A DNA stretch of 64,000 nt from Bradyrhizobium retamae (GCF_001440415.1 NZ_LLYA01000001.1:460608-524607); one strand, 5' to 3'. Numbered from the stretch's first letter, positions 53,499 to 62,551 are shown. A program made the numbers and translations. The notes: generated from the letters alone by a model not told the origin.

Positions 53499-54358
53499 GA
53501 CTGCGTACCCCATTTCTGGACGGTGTTGCGCTCGATCGTGCGGAAGATCAGGTTCTCCACGATCAGGCCAATGACGATCACGGTCAACAGGCCGGCGAAC
53601 ACGGCGGGGATATCCAGCAAGTTTCGGTTCTCGAAAATGAACCAGCCGAGGCCGCCCTGCCCCGACGACACGCCGAACACCAGTTCGGCGGCGATCAGCG
53701 TGCGCCAGGCAAACGCCCAGCCGATCTTGAGGCCCGTCAGGATCGAGGCGAAGGCTGCGGGAATCAGGATGCGGAACACGTAAGGCAATCCGCGCAGGCC
53801 ATAATTGCGGCCGACCATGCGCAGCGTGTTCGAGACGCTCTTGAAGCCGGAATGGGTGTTGAGCGCGACCGGCCACAGCACCGAATGGATCAGCACGAAC
53901 ACGAGGCTGCCATTGCCGAGACCGAACCAGATCAGGGCCAGCGGCAACAGCGCGATTGCCGGCAAGGGATTGAACATCGCGGTGATGGTTTCGAGGAAGT
54001 CGGTGCCGGTCCGGGTCGAGATCGCGAGAATCGTGAAGATGGCGGCCAGCGCAATGCCGGCGGCATAGCCCATGAACAGCACCTTCAGCGACGCCCAGGC
54101 GCGCAAGGGAATGGTGCCGTCGCGCACCTTGTCGAACATGGTGACGATGGTGTCGTGGAAGGTCGGGAACAGCAGCGGATTATTCAGGATGGTGCCGTAG
54201 GTCTCCCAGGCCGCGGCGAGAAAGATGATGATCACGGCCTTGCGCACAAAGCCGTCGTTCCACAACAGCTCCAGCACTGTCAACTTGCGCTCGACCTCGG
54301 CCGGCACCGCCGCCGTCAGTTCGGCGGCATCGCGCAACAGAATTCTGGCTTCACCCAT
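53495..54358 (-). CDS. ABC transporter permease (SsuC/TauC type)
   Basis: This 287-residue membrane protein has about six hydrophobic segments and the ATPase-contact loop RILIPAAFASILTGLKIGWAFAWRTLIAAE of the nitrate/sulphonate/taurine-type permeases. The last codons overlap the dehydratase start. ATG at 54358 lies 12 bases after the ATPase stop. With its neighbours it forms an importer, probably for the sugar acid metabolised by the operon. Confidence 0.93.
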   Translation of the reverse strand: MGEARILLRDAAELTAAVPAEVERKLTVLELLWNDGFVRKAVIIIFLAAAWETYGTILNNPLLFPTFHDTIVTMFDKVRDGTIPLRAWASLKVLFMGYAAGIALAAIFTILAISTRTGTDFLETITAMFNPLPAIALLPLALIWFGLGNGSLVFVLIHSVLWPVALNTHSGFKSVSNTLRMVGRNYGLRGLPYVFRILIPAAFASILTGLKIGWAFAWRTLIAAELVFGVSSGQGGLGWFIFENRNLLDIPAVFAGLLTVIVIGLIVENLIFRTIERNTVQKWGTQS

Positions 54359-54370
54359 CGCGCGCTACCT

Positions 54371-55135
54371 TTAGTGTGCCGTGACAGCGTCGGCGAACAA
54401 GAGATCATGGATCTGCTTTTCCAGCCGCGCCGCGCTGCCGTCCTCGCCGGAAACCTTGTCGACGTCGATCACCTCGGCCTTGACCCGCCCGGGATGCGGC
54501 GACAGCAGCAGGATACGGTTGCCGATCTTGATCGCCTCCGCGATCGAATGGGTGACGAACAGGACGGTGAATTTGGTCTCCGCCCAAAGCTGCAGCAATT
54601 CGTCCTGACAGGTGCGCCGCGTCAGCGCATCGAGGGCAGCGAACGGCTCGTCCATCAGCAAAATATCCGGCTCCATCGCCATGCCGCGCGCGATCGCCAC
54701 GCGCTGCTTCATGCCGCCGGACAGCGTGTGCGGATAGGCATCGACGACGCGGGTGAGGCTGACTTTTTCGATATAGGCCCGCGCCCGCATCTCCGCGTCC
54801 TTGCGCGGCAGTTTTCGCGTCATCAGCAGCGGAAACATCACGTTTTCGAGCACCGTCTTCCACGGCAAGAGCTGATCGAATTCCTGGAAGATCATCATGC
54901 GGTCGGCGCCGGGCTCGGATATTTCCCGGCCCGAGATCCGCATCTTGCCTTCGCTCGGCTTCATGTAGCCGCCGACGGCTTTCAACAGCGTCGACTTGCC
55001 GCAACCGGAGGGGCCGAGCAGCACGAAGCGATCGGAACGATCGACCATGAAGCTGACCCGCTCGGTCGCGGTCACGACCGCGCTCGAGGTCTTGTAGCGC
55101 AGTGTTACGTCACTGACGTCGAGAAGCGCAGCCAT
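54371..55135 (-). CDS. ABC transporter ATP-binding protein (SsuB/TauB type)
   Basis: This 254-residue ATPase has Walker A LLGPSGCGKSTLLKAV, Q-loop FQEFDQLLPW, signature LSGGMKQRVAIARG, Walker B ILLMDEPFAALD and the switch His in FVTHSIAEA. ATG at 55135 fits the family length; the longer in-frame reading runs through the binding-protein gene. It starts 5 bases after the binding-protein stop. Confidence 0.95.
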   Translation of the reverse strand: MAALLDVSDVTLRYKTSSAVVTATERVSFMVDRSDRFVLLGPSGCGKSTLLKAVGGYMKPSEGKMRISGREISEPGADRMMIFQEFDQLLPWKTVLENVMFPLLMTRKLPRKDAEMRARAYIEKVSLTRVVDAYPHTLSGGMKQRVAIARGMAMEPDILLMDEPFAALDALTRRTCQDELLQLWAETKFTVLFVTHSIAEAIKIGNRILLLSPHPGRVKAEVIDVDKVSGEDGSAARLEKQIHDLLFADAVTAH

Positions 55136-55140
55136 GTCGA

Positions 55141-56160
55141 TCAATTGCCCTTCAGGTCGTGCGCGACCGGCAGGTAATAATCGGTCCACGCCTTGGGCAT
55201 GGTCTTCAGCGTGCCGACCTTGAACAGATGCGCGGCGAACTTCATGGTACCCTGCGGCTGCAGGTTCCATTCCATCATGCCGGGCTCCTTCAGCCATGCC
55301 AGCAGGTCATCGACGCTGGTTTTGTCGCCGGTGACTTCCTTGTAGATCTCAACCGCGGCTTTGGTGTCGCTGCGGATCAAATCCTGCGCTTCCTTGGTGG
55401 CGTCGCGCACGGCCTGCACGATCTTCGGATTGGCGTCGGCGAATTTGGTCGTGGTGAAGAACTGCGCCTGGCTGAGCGGGCCGCCCATCACGTCGGGCGA
55501 CGACAGCACCACATGTGCGCCGGGGATGTTCTTCAGTTCGAGGAAGGTGAACGGTGGGATCGCAAAATGGTTGCGGACCTCGTGCTGGGCATTGGACATC
55601 GCCACATAGGCGTCGGGATGGCCGAGCTGTACCGTGCTGGCATCGAGCTTCGACCACTGGTCGGCGCCAAAGATCTCGCTTGCCGCGATTTGCAGCACGA
55701 TCGCCTGCGTCGAGACCTTCACCGTCGGCACCGCGATCTTGTCGTTCGGGCCGAAATCCTTGATCGACTTGATATTCGGATCGCGGCTGATCAGCGTCAT
55801 CGGCTGCGCCGAGGTGGCGACGATGCCTTTGACGCCGCCGCGGGTGCGGTCCCACAGCAACAAGAGATTGCCGGTCCCGGTGTTGAGGATGTCGACGCTA
55901 CCAGCCAAGAGCGCGTCGGTCTGCGCGCCGCCGCCGCTTAAGTTGATCCACTTGGTGGTGACGCCTGGCACGCCGAGCGAAGCTGCGTGCTTCTCGATCA
56001 GCTTGTGTTTTTCCATGATGTGCGAGGGCATGTAGAAGATGCCCGGCTGCCGCGACAGCGAAATCTCCGTCTTCTGCTGGGCTGCGGCCTGAGAGCCCGG
56101 CAGCACCATGGCAAGTGCCGCGATGGCGCCCGCGCAGGCGCTCCACATTCTGTTTTTCAT
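55141..56160 (-). CDS. ABC transporter substrate-binding protein (NitT/TauT type)
   Basis: This 339-residue periplasmic protein has a signal peptide (ACAGAIAALAMVLPGSQAAA, cleavage near residue 29) and the family body with LSRQPGIFYMPSHIMEKHKLIEKHA, LSGGGAQTDALLAGSVDILN and KIAVPTVKVSTQAIVLQIAA. ATG at 56160 is preceded by GGAGGAGATGCACA; an in-frame ATG eight codons earlier is less well placed. First gene of the operon; the GntR operator palindrome lies 38-64 bases upstream. Confidence 0.93.
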   Translation of the reverse strand: MKNRMWSACAGAIAALAMVLPGSQAAAQQKTEISLSRQPGIFYMPSHIMEKHKLIEKHAASLGVPGVTTKWINLSGGGAQTDALLAGSVDILNTGTGNLLLLWDRTRGGVKGIVATSAQPMTLISRDPNIKSIKDFGPNDKIAVPTVKVSTQAIVLQIAASEIFGADQWSKLDASTVQLGHPDAYVAMSNAQHEVRNHFAIPPFTFLELKNIPGAHVVLSSPDVMGGPLSQAQFFTTTKFADANPKIVQAVRDATKEAQDLIRSDTKAAVEIYKEVTGDKTSVDDLLAWLKEPGMMEWNLQPQGTMKFAAHLFKVGTLKTMPKAWTDYYLPVAHDLKGN

Positions 56161-56198
56161 TGTGCATCTCCTCCGGCGTTTCATTGACGCTTCGGTGG

Positions 56199-56224
56199 AA
56201 ATGCACTAATGTATTAGTGCATTT
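56199..56224. promoter_or_regulatory. GntR operator: AAATGCACTAAT-GT-ATTAGTGCATTT
   Basis: A perfect 12+12 inverted repeat with a two-base spacer in the 96-base divergent promoter between the binding-protein gene and the GntR regulator. Its size and AT-rich centre fit FCD-type GntR operators. Confidence 0.85.
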
Positions 56225-56256
56225 GAAGCAAGCGCCTTCTGAGGCCGGTTCGTTCG

Positions 56257-56976
56257 ATGGCTGCATCCCAGATCGTTTCCCGCCGGACCGTGCCCCGCTC
56301 CGCCGATCGGCTCGATCGCGATCGTCAGGCCGCGCCGCAGGTGTTCGAGCGCCTGCGCGGCATGATCATTTCGCTGGAGCTGCCGCCGGGATCGCCGCTA
56401 TCGCGCGCTGCGCTGGCCGGGCAATTCGGGGTGAGTTCGACACCGATCCGCGATGCGCTGATGCGGCTCGAGGAGGAAGGGCTGGTCGACGTGTTTCCGC
56501 AATATGCCACGGTAGTCAGCCGGGTCGACGTGCGGCTGGCGCAGCAGGCGCATTTCCTGCGGCAGGCGGTCGAGCTCGAAATTATCCGCATGCTGGCAAT
56601 GCGCCATGACGAAGCCCTCGCGGCCGAGCTCCATGCGACCATCGTCCGCCAACAGCAATTCGCGAAAGCCGGCGACTTCGAAAAATTCATGGCCGCCGAC
56701 AACGAGTTCCATGCCCAACTCTACGCCGCCACCGACAAGCAGGACATCTGGTCGCTGGTGCGCAGCCGCAGCGGACATATCGACCGGTTGCGCCGGCTGC
56801 ATCTGCCCTCCCCCGGCAAAGCGCAGGATATTCTGCGGCATCACAAGCTGATTGCAAAAGCGATCGAGGCCGGCCAACCCGAAGAGGCGCAGAAGTACCT
56901 GCGTACCCATTTGTCGGGAACGCTGAGCGAACTCGACCAAATCCGCTCGCGCTATCCGGAATATCTCAGCAATTGA
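56257..56976 (+). CDS. GntR family regulator, FCD (FadR) subfamily
   Basis: This 239-residue repressor has an N-terminal winged helix (VFERLRGMIISLELPPGSPLSRAALAGQFGVSSTPIRDALMRLEEEGLV, about 28-77) and an FCD ligand domain with metal-ligand-like residues in AADNEFHAQLY and LRHHKLIAKAI and the end RTHLSGTL. It probably senses a sugar acid or its keto-acid and represses the divergent ABC-dehydratase operon through the palindrome at 56199-56224. ATG at 56257 has GAGG eight bases upstream. Confidence 0.93.
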   Translation: MAASQIVSRRTVPRSADRLDRDRQAAPQVFERLRGMIISLELPPGSPLSRAALAGQFGVSSTPIRDALMRLEEEGLVDVFPQYATVVSRVDVRLAQQAHFLRQAVELEIIRMLAMRHDEALAAELHATIVRQQQFAKAGDFEKFMAADNEFHAQLYAATDKQDIWSLVRSRSGHIDRLRRLHLPSPGKAQDILRHHKLIAKAIEAGQPEEAQKYLRTHLSGTLSELDQIRSRYPEYLSN

Positions 56977-57170
56977 CTGCTGCGACATCTCAGGAATCAC
57001 GCTTGCAGGCGCGCGGTTCCGGATCTGTCTGCCCGGCTACATGCGGATGCCGGCATTTTGTGACCGCTCAACCGGAACGTTCCTGCCGGGGGAGCAGTTG
57101 CGGCAGTACGAGGATTCGGCAAAACTCGTAACCTGCCTTGATTCCAGTGGGGCCCGGAGAACCTTTTAAT

Positions 57171-57608
57171 TTGGCAAAGATACTCGTCGTGGATGACGAT
57201 GTGGCGGTCCAGATGACCGTCCGTCTGCTGCTGGAGCGCGCCGGGCATAGCGTAGTCACCGCCGGTGACGGGCGACAGGGCCTCGCATTGTGCCAGAGCG
57301 GCGATTTCGATTTGCTGTTCCTCGACATTTTTATGCCTGGGATGGACGGATTTGAAACCATGCGGATGGTTCGCCAGCAGCGGCCGCATATGCCGATCAT
57401 TGTCATCTCCGGCCGGCCGATCTCGCCCGAAGCAGACTCGGCGCCCGACTTCCTGACTATGGCGACCAAGCTCGGGGCGATTTCCAGTCTGCAGAAGCCC
57501 TTCCGGCCGGCCGACCTTCTGGCTGCCGTCACGGACAGCCTGGAAGCTGCCGAACGTGGCTCGCCGCCACGCCCCGCGGTGTTGCGTCCTCCCCGTAATG
57601 CGCCATAG
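57171..57608 (+). CDS. stand-alone response regulator (receiver domain)
   Basis: This 145-residue single receiver domain has the acidic pair VVDDD (near residue 9), the phosphoacceptor Asp in LFLDIFMPGMDG (about residue 52), Ser in VISGRP and Lys in LQKPF. The start is taken as TTG at 57171, giving LAKILVVDDD; earlier in-frame TTG or GTG codons exist and the ribosome site (GGAG, 11 bases away) is poor. A Pro/Arg-rich tail follows. The hybrid kinase gene begins 57 bases downstream, so it is the likely partner. Confidence 0.88.
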   Translation: MAKILVVDDDVAVQMTVRLLLERAGHSVVTAGDGRQGLALCQSGDFDLLFLDIFMPGMDGFETMRMVRQQRPHMPIIVISGRPISPEADSAPDFLTMATKLGAISSLQKPFRPADLLAAVTDSLEAAERGSPPRPAVLRPPRNAP

Positions 57609-57665
57609 CATCCGATTCGTCCGGTGGATTGCTGGATCGGAGCGGGAGGGCGAGCGAACACCGAC

Positions 57666-60600
57666 ATGACGCTCACAACCAGGCTAGCCATCGCGATGAT
57701 TGCGTTGGTCGCGCTCGCGGTTACCGCGGTCGGATGGCTGAGCTATCACAACCTGGAACAGGCGCTCCTGCAACGCGCCCGCGATCGCATCGAGACGCAT
57801 TCGCGGCAGCTTGCGACCGATCTGGAATATCATGCGGCGAGCGCGACCGGAGATGTTGCGGGCTTTCGCTCGGCCGTGGCGCTGCACGGGCTGGTCCGTG
57901 CCCGCCAGGCGGGCGGCATCGATCCGGTCGATGGCGTCTCCGAAAAGATCTGGCGCGACCGGATAGCGTCACGTTTCGCTGCGGAACTTGAAGCCAAACC
58001 TACATACGCGATGTTTCGGATTATCGGCCTCGACGACGATGGCCGCGAGCTGGTCCGCGTCGACCGCAATGGACCAAACGGGACGGTTCGGATCGTCCCT
58101 GAAGCGAGCCTGCAGAAGCGAGGCGATCGCGGCTATTTCCAGGAAACGATCCGGCTGGGTCCTAAACAGCTCTACGTCTCGCCGCTCGATCTCGGCCGCT
58201 TCAATGGCCTGATCGAAGAGGTGCACCGGCCGACACTCCGCGTCGCGACGCCGATTTTCACGACCGACGGTAAGCCGTTCGGGATTTTCATGATCAATGT
58301 CGACATGCGGCGCGCGTTCGACCGTATCAGGGCATCGGCGTGGCCAGGCGAGACGATCTACGTCATCAACCGGCAGGGCGACTATCTCATTCACCCCGAC
58401 CGGTCGCGCGAATTCGGCTTGTTGCTCGGCAAGCCCAACGACTGGAAAGCTGACTTCCCGCATCTGGCGTCGCAGGCCGGGGCAAAGCAAGGCAGCGCCG
58501 AAATCATTGCGGACCAAGCTGGGCGGTCCAACGGGATCGCGTTTGCTCCCGCCGTCCTGGCCGGCTCCGAATGGGTTGGGATCATCGAGACTACCCCGAA
58601 CGCCGTGATCATGGCGCCGGCTGCGAGCATCCGAAATACCTCGCTTCTGGTCGGGGCGATCGCGGTGTTGTGCGCAGCAGTGCTGGCGCTGCTGATCGCG
58701 AGGTCGCTGGCCCGGCCGATTGTCCGCCTAACCGAAGCCGTTCAGGGCGTGGCCAAAGGGAAGGCAGCCATCCCGGTCGATGCGCGCGGCGAGACCGGCG
58801 TGCTCGCGCGGGCCTTTGCGTTCGCGATCGAGGAGATCAATGCAAAAACCGCGGCGCTCCAACAGGAGGTCGAGGAGCATCGCCGCACCGTAGCTGCGCG
58901 CGATCATCATGCAGAACGGGAAAGGCTGTTCAGCGCAGCGGTCGAGTCCTCCAGTGACGCCATCATCACGACGTCGCTCGATGGCACGATCACCGGCTGG
59001 AATTCGGCCGCAGAGCGGCTGTACGGGTACACGGCTGCGGAAACTGCGGGCAAGAGCATTACCCTTGTCGTTCCGATGGACCGGCTGCCCGAGGTGCATG
59101 ACACGTTACGCCGGATCGGCTCGGGCGAACGCATCGAGCAACATGAAACCGTCCGCCTGAAAAAGGATGGCGCCCGGATTGAAGTCTCGCTCAGCGTCTC
59201 CCCGATCAAGGCTCCCTCGGGCGCGACCATCGGCATCTCGAAGGTGGCACGCGACATCACCGAAACCAACAAGACCAGGCAGGTGCTGCGGCAACAGACC
59301 GAAGAGCTTCGCCGCATCTTCGAGACCTCGCAGGACCTGATCATGGTGATGGATTCCCGAGGATTCCTGGTTCAGATCAGCCCGAGCTGCGAGGCCATAT
59401 TGGGTTATCGGCCGGAAGAAATGATCGGGCGCAGCGGCGAGGATTTTATCCACCCCGACCACCTCGAGACCTCGCGTCAGGAAATGCGTGCAGCACGGCG
59501 CGGGCTGCGCCCGAAGATGTCCGACACCCGCTGCATTCACAAGAATGGACGAGAGGTGTGGTTGTCATGGCTCGGGACATGGTCCGAGCCGGTCAAGCGC
59601 TTCTTCTTCGTCGGCCGTGATATGACCGAGGGCCGGCTGGCGCAAGAGACGTTGCGCGAAAGCGAACAGCTCGCGCGCGGCATCATCGACACCGCGCTCG
59701 ATGCCTTCGTGCAGATGGACGATCAGGGCATCGTCACCGACTGGAACTCGCAAGCGGAGAAGATACTCGGCTGGTCGCGCGCGGAGGCGATCGGCACCAA
59801 GCTGAGCGAGCTGATCATTCCGGATGTCCATCGCGCCGCCCACAAGGCCAGCCTGGAGCGGTTTCTGCGCACCGGCGAGGCCGCCATCCTCGACCGCCGC
59901 CTGGAAATCGAGGCGATGCGGCGAGACGGAAAGGAAATCAAGGTCGAGCTCAGCATTACCGCGCTTCGGCGGCGCAACGGATTCGTGTTCAACGGCTTCA
60001 TGCGCGACCTCACCGACAGGATCGCGGCCGAGGACAGGATCCGGCAGGCCGAGAAGATGGAGGCGATGGGACAGCTCACCGGCGGCATCGCACACGATTT
60101 CAACAATATCCTGACGGTGATCACAGGAACGATCGAAATTCTGGCCGACGCCGTCAAGGGCGAACCGCAGCTTGCCGCCATCACGCGAATGATCGACGAG
60201 GCGGCCTCACGCGGCGCCGACCTCACCCAGCACCTGCTCGCCTTCGCGCGCAAGCAGCCGCTGGAGCCGAAGGTAACCGACGTCAACACGCTGATTATCG
60301 ACACCGCGAAACTGCTGCAGCGGACGCTCGGCGAGCATGTCGAGATCGAATCCGTGTTCGAAGACGAAACATGCGCTGCGATCGTCGATCCCAATCAACT
60401 CGCCACCGCGATCCTCAATCTGGCCCTAAACGCCCGCGACGCGATGCCCGATGGCGGCAAACTCATCATCGAAACCGGCTTCGTCATGCTCGACGACAAT
60501 TATGCAAGGATGCACAGCGACGTCCGGCCCGGTCGCTACGCCATGATTGCGGTGAGTGATACCGGAACCGGCATTCCGGCTGCGATGCTCGACAAGGTAT

Positions 60601-61169
60601 TCAATCCGTTCTTCACCTCGAAGGGACCCGGCAAAGGTACCGGCCTCGGGCTCAGTATGGTGTACGGCTTCATCAAACAATCGGCTGGCCACATCATGAT
60701 CTACAGCGAAGAAGGCCATGGCACGACGATCAAGATGTATCTGCCGCCGGCCACGGGCGCATTGCCGGCGGCCGAGGCTACACTGGCGCCGGCTGTCGAG
60801 GGTGGCCATGAAACGATTCTGGTGGTGGAGGACGACAAGCTGGTGCGCGACTATGTGCTGGCGCAACTGCATTCACTCGGTTACGTCACGCTGGATGCGG
60901 CGAACGCCACTGAAGCCCTCGCGTTGGTCCATACCGGCCGTCCGTTTGATCTGCTGTTCACCGACGTGATCATGCCCGGCATGAACGGCCGCCAGCTCGC
61001 CGACGAGATTGCGAAGGCCAGGCCCGGACTAAGGGTTCTGTTCACCTCGGGCTATACCGAGAATGCCATCATTCATCACGGGCGACTCGACGAAGGCGTA
61101 TTGCTGCTCGCCAAGCCCTATCGGAAATCGGATATGGCGATCATGATCCGCAAAGCGCTCGCCGATTGA
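57666..61169 (+). CDS. hybrid sensor histidine kinase (Cache-HAMP-3xPAS-HisKA-HATPase-REC)
   Basis: This 1167-residue membrane kinase has a membrane segment at about 4-24, a large periplasmic Cache sensor (about 25-315), a second segment (about 320-345), HAMP, three PAS domains (from about 418, 545 and 668), and a kinase core with phosphoacceptor His810 in LTGGIAHDFNNILTVI. The ATPase has NLALNARDAMPDGG and VSDTGTGIPAAML, and the C-terminal receiver has Asp1100 in LFTDVIMPGMNG. ATG at 57666 puts the first membrane segment at the N-terminus. The signal is unknown. It is convergent with a FixJ-like regulator, also a candidate partner. Confidence 0.94.
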   Translation: MTLTTRLAIAMIALVALAVTAVGWLSYHNLEQALLQRARDRIETHSRQLATDLEYHAASATGDVAGFRSAVALHGLVRARQAGGIDPVDGVSEKIWRDRIASRFAAELEAKPTYAMFRIIGLDDDGRELVRVDRNGPNGTVRIVPEASLQKRGDRGYFQETIRLGPKQLYVSPLDLGRFNGLIEEVHRPTLRVATPIFTTDGKPFGIFMINVDMRRAFDRIRASAWPGETIYVINRQGDYLIHPDRSREFGLLLGKPNDWKADFPHLASQAGAKQGSAEIIADQAGRSNGIAFAPAVLAGSEWVGIIETTPNAVIMAPAASIRNTSLLVGAIAVLCAAVLALLIARSLARPIVRLTEAVQGVAKGKAAIPVDARGETGVLARAFAFAIEEINAKTAALQQEVEEHRRTVAARDHHAERERLFSAAVESSSDAIITTSLDGTITGWNSAAERLYGYTAAETAGKSITLVVPMDRLPEVHDTLRRIGSGERIEQHETVRLKKDGARIEVSLSVSPIKAPSGATIGISKVARDITETNKTRQVLRQQTEELRRIFETSQDLIMVMDSRGFLVQISPSCEAILGYRPEEMIGRSGEDFIHPDHLETSRQEMRAARRGLRPKMSDTRCIHKNGREVWLSWLGTWSEPVKRFFFVGRDMTEGRLAQETLRESEQLARGIIDTALDAFVQMDDQGIVTDWNSQAEKILGWSRAEAIGTKLSELIIPDVHRAAHKASLERFLRTGEAAILDRRLEIEAMRRDGKEIKVELSITALRRRNGFVFNGFMRDLTDRIAAEDRIRQAEKMEAMGQLTGGIAHDFNNILTVITGTIEILADAVKGEPQLAAITRMIDEAASRGADLTQHLLAFARKQPLEPKVTDVNTLIIDTAKLLQRTLGEHVEIESVFEDETCAAIVDPNQLATAILNLALNARDAMPDGGKLIIETGFVMLDDNYARMHSDVRPGRYAMIAVSDTGTGIPAAMLDKVFNPFFTSKGPGKGTGLGLSMVYGFIKQSAGHIMIYSEEGHGTTIKMYLPPATGALPAAEATLAPAVEGGHETILVVEDDKLVRDYVLAQLHSLGYVTLDAANATEALALVHTGRPFDLLFTDVIMPGMNGRQLADEIAKARPGLRVLFTSGYTENAIIHHGRLDEGVLLLAKPYRKSDMAIMIRKALAD

Positions 61170-61254
61170 TCGCAACGGCGGTGCCCGCATCCAGCGCAAG
61201 GCTGCGCCGGATCCGGCCTGCCTGCGATGCGATGAGCCTTGATCAGACCTTGAA

Positions 61255-61896
61255 TCAGATCTGGCCCTGTCGCTGGGTGGTCATAACGATGCGAACCAGG
61301 TCGGCGGCATTCCGCGCGCCGAGTTTCTTCATGATATTGGCGCGGTGGTCCTCAATCGTGCGCGGGCTGATCCCGAGATGCCGCCCTGCTTCCTTGTTGG
61401 AAGCGCCGGCGGTGAACTGCTCCAGCACCTCGCGTTCGCGTCGCGTGAGCGGTTCCCGTCCCGGAAAATGCAGGGCCGCGATGCGCGATGACGTACTTTG
61501 CGCCTGCCGGCGAGCATAGGCCTCGATCGCCTCATCGAGTCTTGCTACGATTTCGCTGCCGCGAAACGGCTTTTCGATGAAGTCCAGCGCGCCGTTCTTG
61601 ATGGCGCTGACTGCCATGGCGATATCGCCCTGCCCCGAGACCATGAAGATCGGTGCAGGGTAATCCTCACCATGAAGCTCCTTCAGAATATCGAGGCCCG
61701 ACTTACCTGGGATATGCACGTCGAGCAGAATGCAGGCTGGCGTCCGTGTTCGTGCGATAGCCAGCAGCGCGGCGCCGTCGGCGAAACAAATGACCTGATA
61801 GCCGGCTGCCGACAGCACCATCGAAAGCGTGTCGCGAACGGCAGGGTCGTCATCGACTACGAAAATCTCGCCGCGGGAGGGGGCTTTTTCAGCCAT
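61255..61896 (-). CDS. FixJ/NarL-type response regulator
   Basis: This 213-residue regulator has a receiver domain (about 10-125) with phosphoacceptor Asp59 in CILLDVHIPGKSG and Lys in FIEKPF, and a LuxR-type helix-turn-helix LTRREREVLEQFTAGASNKEAGRHLGISPRTIEDHRANIMKKLGA (about 147-191). The layout is that of FixJ/TodT regulators. ATG at 61896 is chosen for the family length. It is convergent with the hybrid kinase, 85 bases apart, so they could form a phosphorelay with the 57171 receiver. Confidence 0.93.
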   Translation of the reverse strand: MAEKAPSRGEIFVVDDDPAVRDTLSMVLSAAGYQVICFADGAALLAIARTRTPACILLDVHIPGKSGLDILKELHGEDYPAPIFMVSGQGDIAMAVSAIKNGALDFIEKPFRGSEIVARLDEAIEAYARRQAQSTSSRIAALHFPGREPLTRREREVLEQFTAGASNKEAGRHLGISPRTIEDHRANIMKKLGARNAADLVRIVMTTQRQGQI

Positions 61897-62037
61897 GTTC
61901 CATCGTCCATGCGTGGTTGAATGTGACGCACACTCGGATAACGGTATTCGCTTCATACCGGACCGTATTTGTACGGGACCACGGCTTTACGCACAAGTAG
62001 CAACGCACACCTAATAAAGTAACTAAGGAGCGCACGT

Positions 62038-62222
62038 ATGCAAAACGCAGCAGGCGACAGTGTCGCATAGGCGCCCCACGTGGTTTCAGACCTCATCAAC
62101 TTGGTCGAACACGTCCAGAACAGCCTGCGACTGATTGACCAGATGATCGCCAGGGGAAGTTTCGCCCGGCGCTCCCGAGAGTTCCATCAACGTCATCGCG
62201 CTTGACGACGTGGCAGCGCCAT
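62038..62222 (+). pseudogene. remnant of a small protein gene: early amber stop and frameshift
   Basis: ATG at 62038 has a strong ribosome site (AAGGAGCGC), but the frame reads MQNAAGDSVA and stops at TAG (62068-62070). The same frame then continues as APHVVSDLINLVEHVQNSL and RLIDQMIARG, which looks like a real helical protein. From about 62174 the neighbouring frame reads PESSINVIALDDVAAP. Read together these resemble one small helical protein of about 60 or more residues, broken by a CAG-to-TAG type change and a frameshift. The end runs into the PilZ-like gene on the other strand. Family not firmly recognised. The rest of the gap 61897-62037 shows nothing clear. Confidence 0.45.
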
Positions 62223-62227
62223 CCGCT

Positions 62228-62551
62228 TCAGCTCATCGCCTGTTCGGATTTCGACGACGCGCCTGACTTTTTCTTGCTGGGCTTGCCTCTCAGGAAGCGG
62301 ATGTCCATGTCCGTGCCGTTGACACGAACGAGCTCGCACCGGCGATAGGCGAGGCCGGTCGACGACAGCAGCAGGAAGAACTCCTTGAGATTGAGGCCTT
62401 GAATGGAGCCTTCCACAGTCAGTTCGGCGTCAGTGTCCGAGATCGCGTTCAGCTGGCAGTCCCTGCGCCAGGTCCCGTCGATCGCCATGATGCAGACATC
62501 ATAGCCGCGGCTGAATGTAACCCGCTCCGTGCCCTTGCCGTCTTCTGTCAT
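62228..62551 (-). CDS. PilZ-like domain protein with degenerate binding motif
   Basis: This 107-residue protein follows cheR by 3 bases. It has the length and beta-rich pattern of a PilZ domain (TFSRGYDVCIMAIDGTWRRDCQLNAISDTDAELTVEGS, then LAYRRCELVRVNGTDMDIRFL) and a Lys/Ser-rich tail. The RxxxR and (D/N)xSxxG motifs that hold cyclic di-GMP are not intact: the second reads NAISDTDAEL. So it probably does not bind the nucleotide in the standard way. Its place in a chemotaxis operon suggests a role in motility control. Confidence 0.7.
   Translation of the reverse strand: MTEDGKGTERVTFSRGYDVCIMAIDGTWRRDCQLNAISDTDAELTVEGSIQGLNLKEFFLLLSSTGLAYRRCELVRVNGTDMDIRFLRGKPSKKKSGASSKSEQAMS

Noticed and set aside
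53499..53876. In-frame N-terminal extension of the dehydratase by 126 codons
   Set aside because: It overlaps the ABC permease gene, is Arg-rich without motifs, and the ATGA overlap start gives the usual family length.
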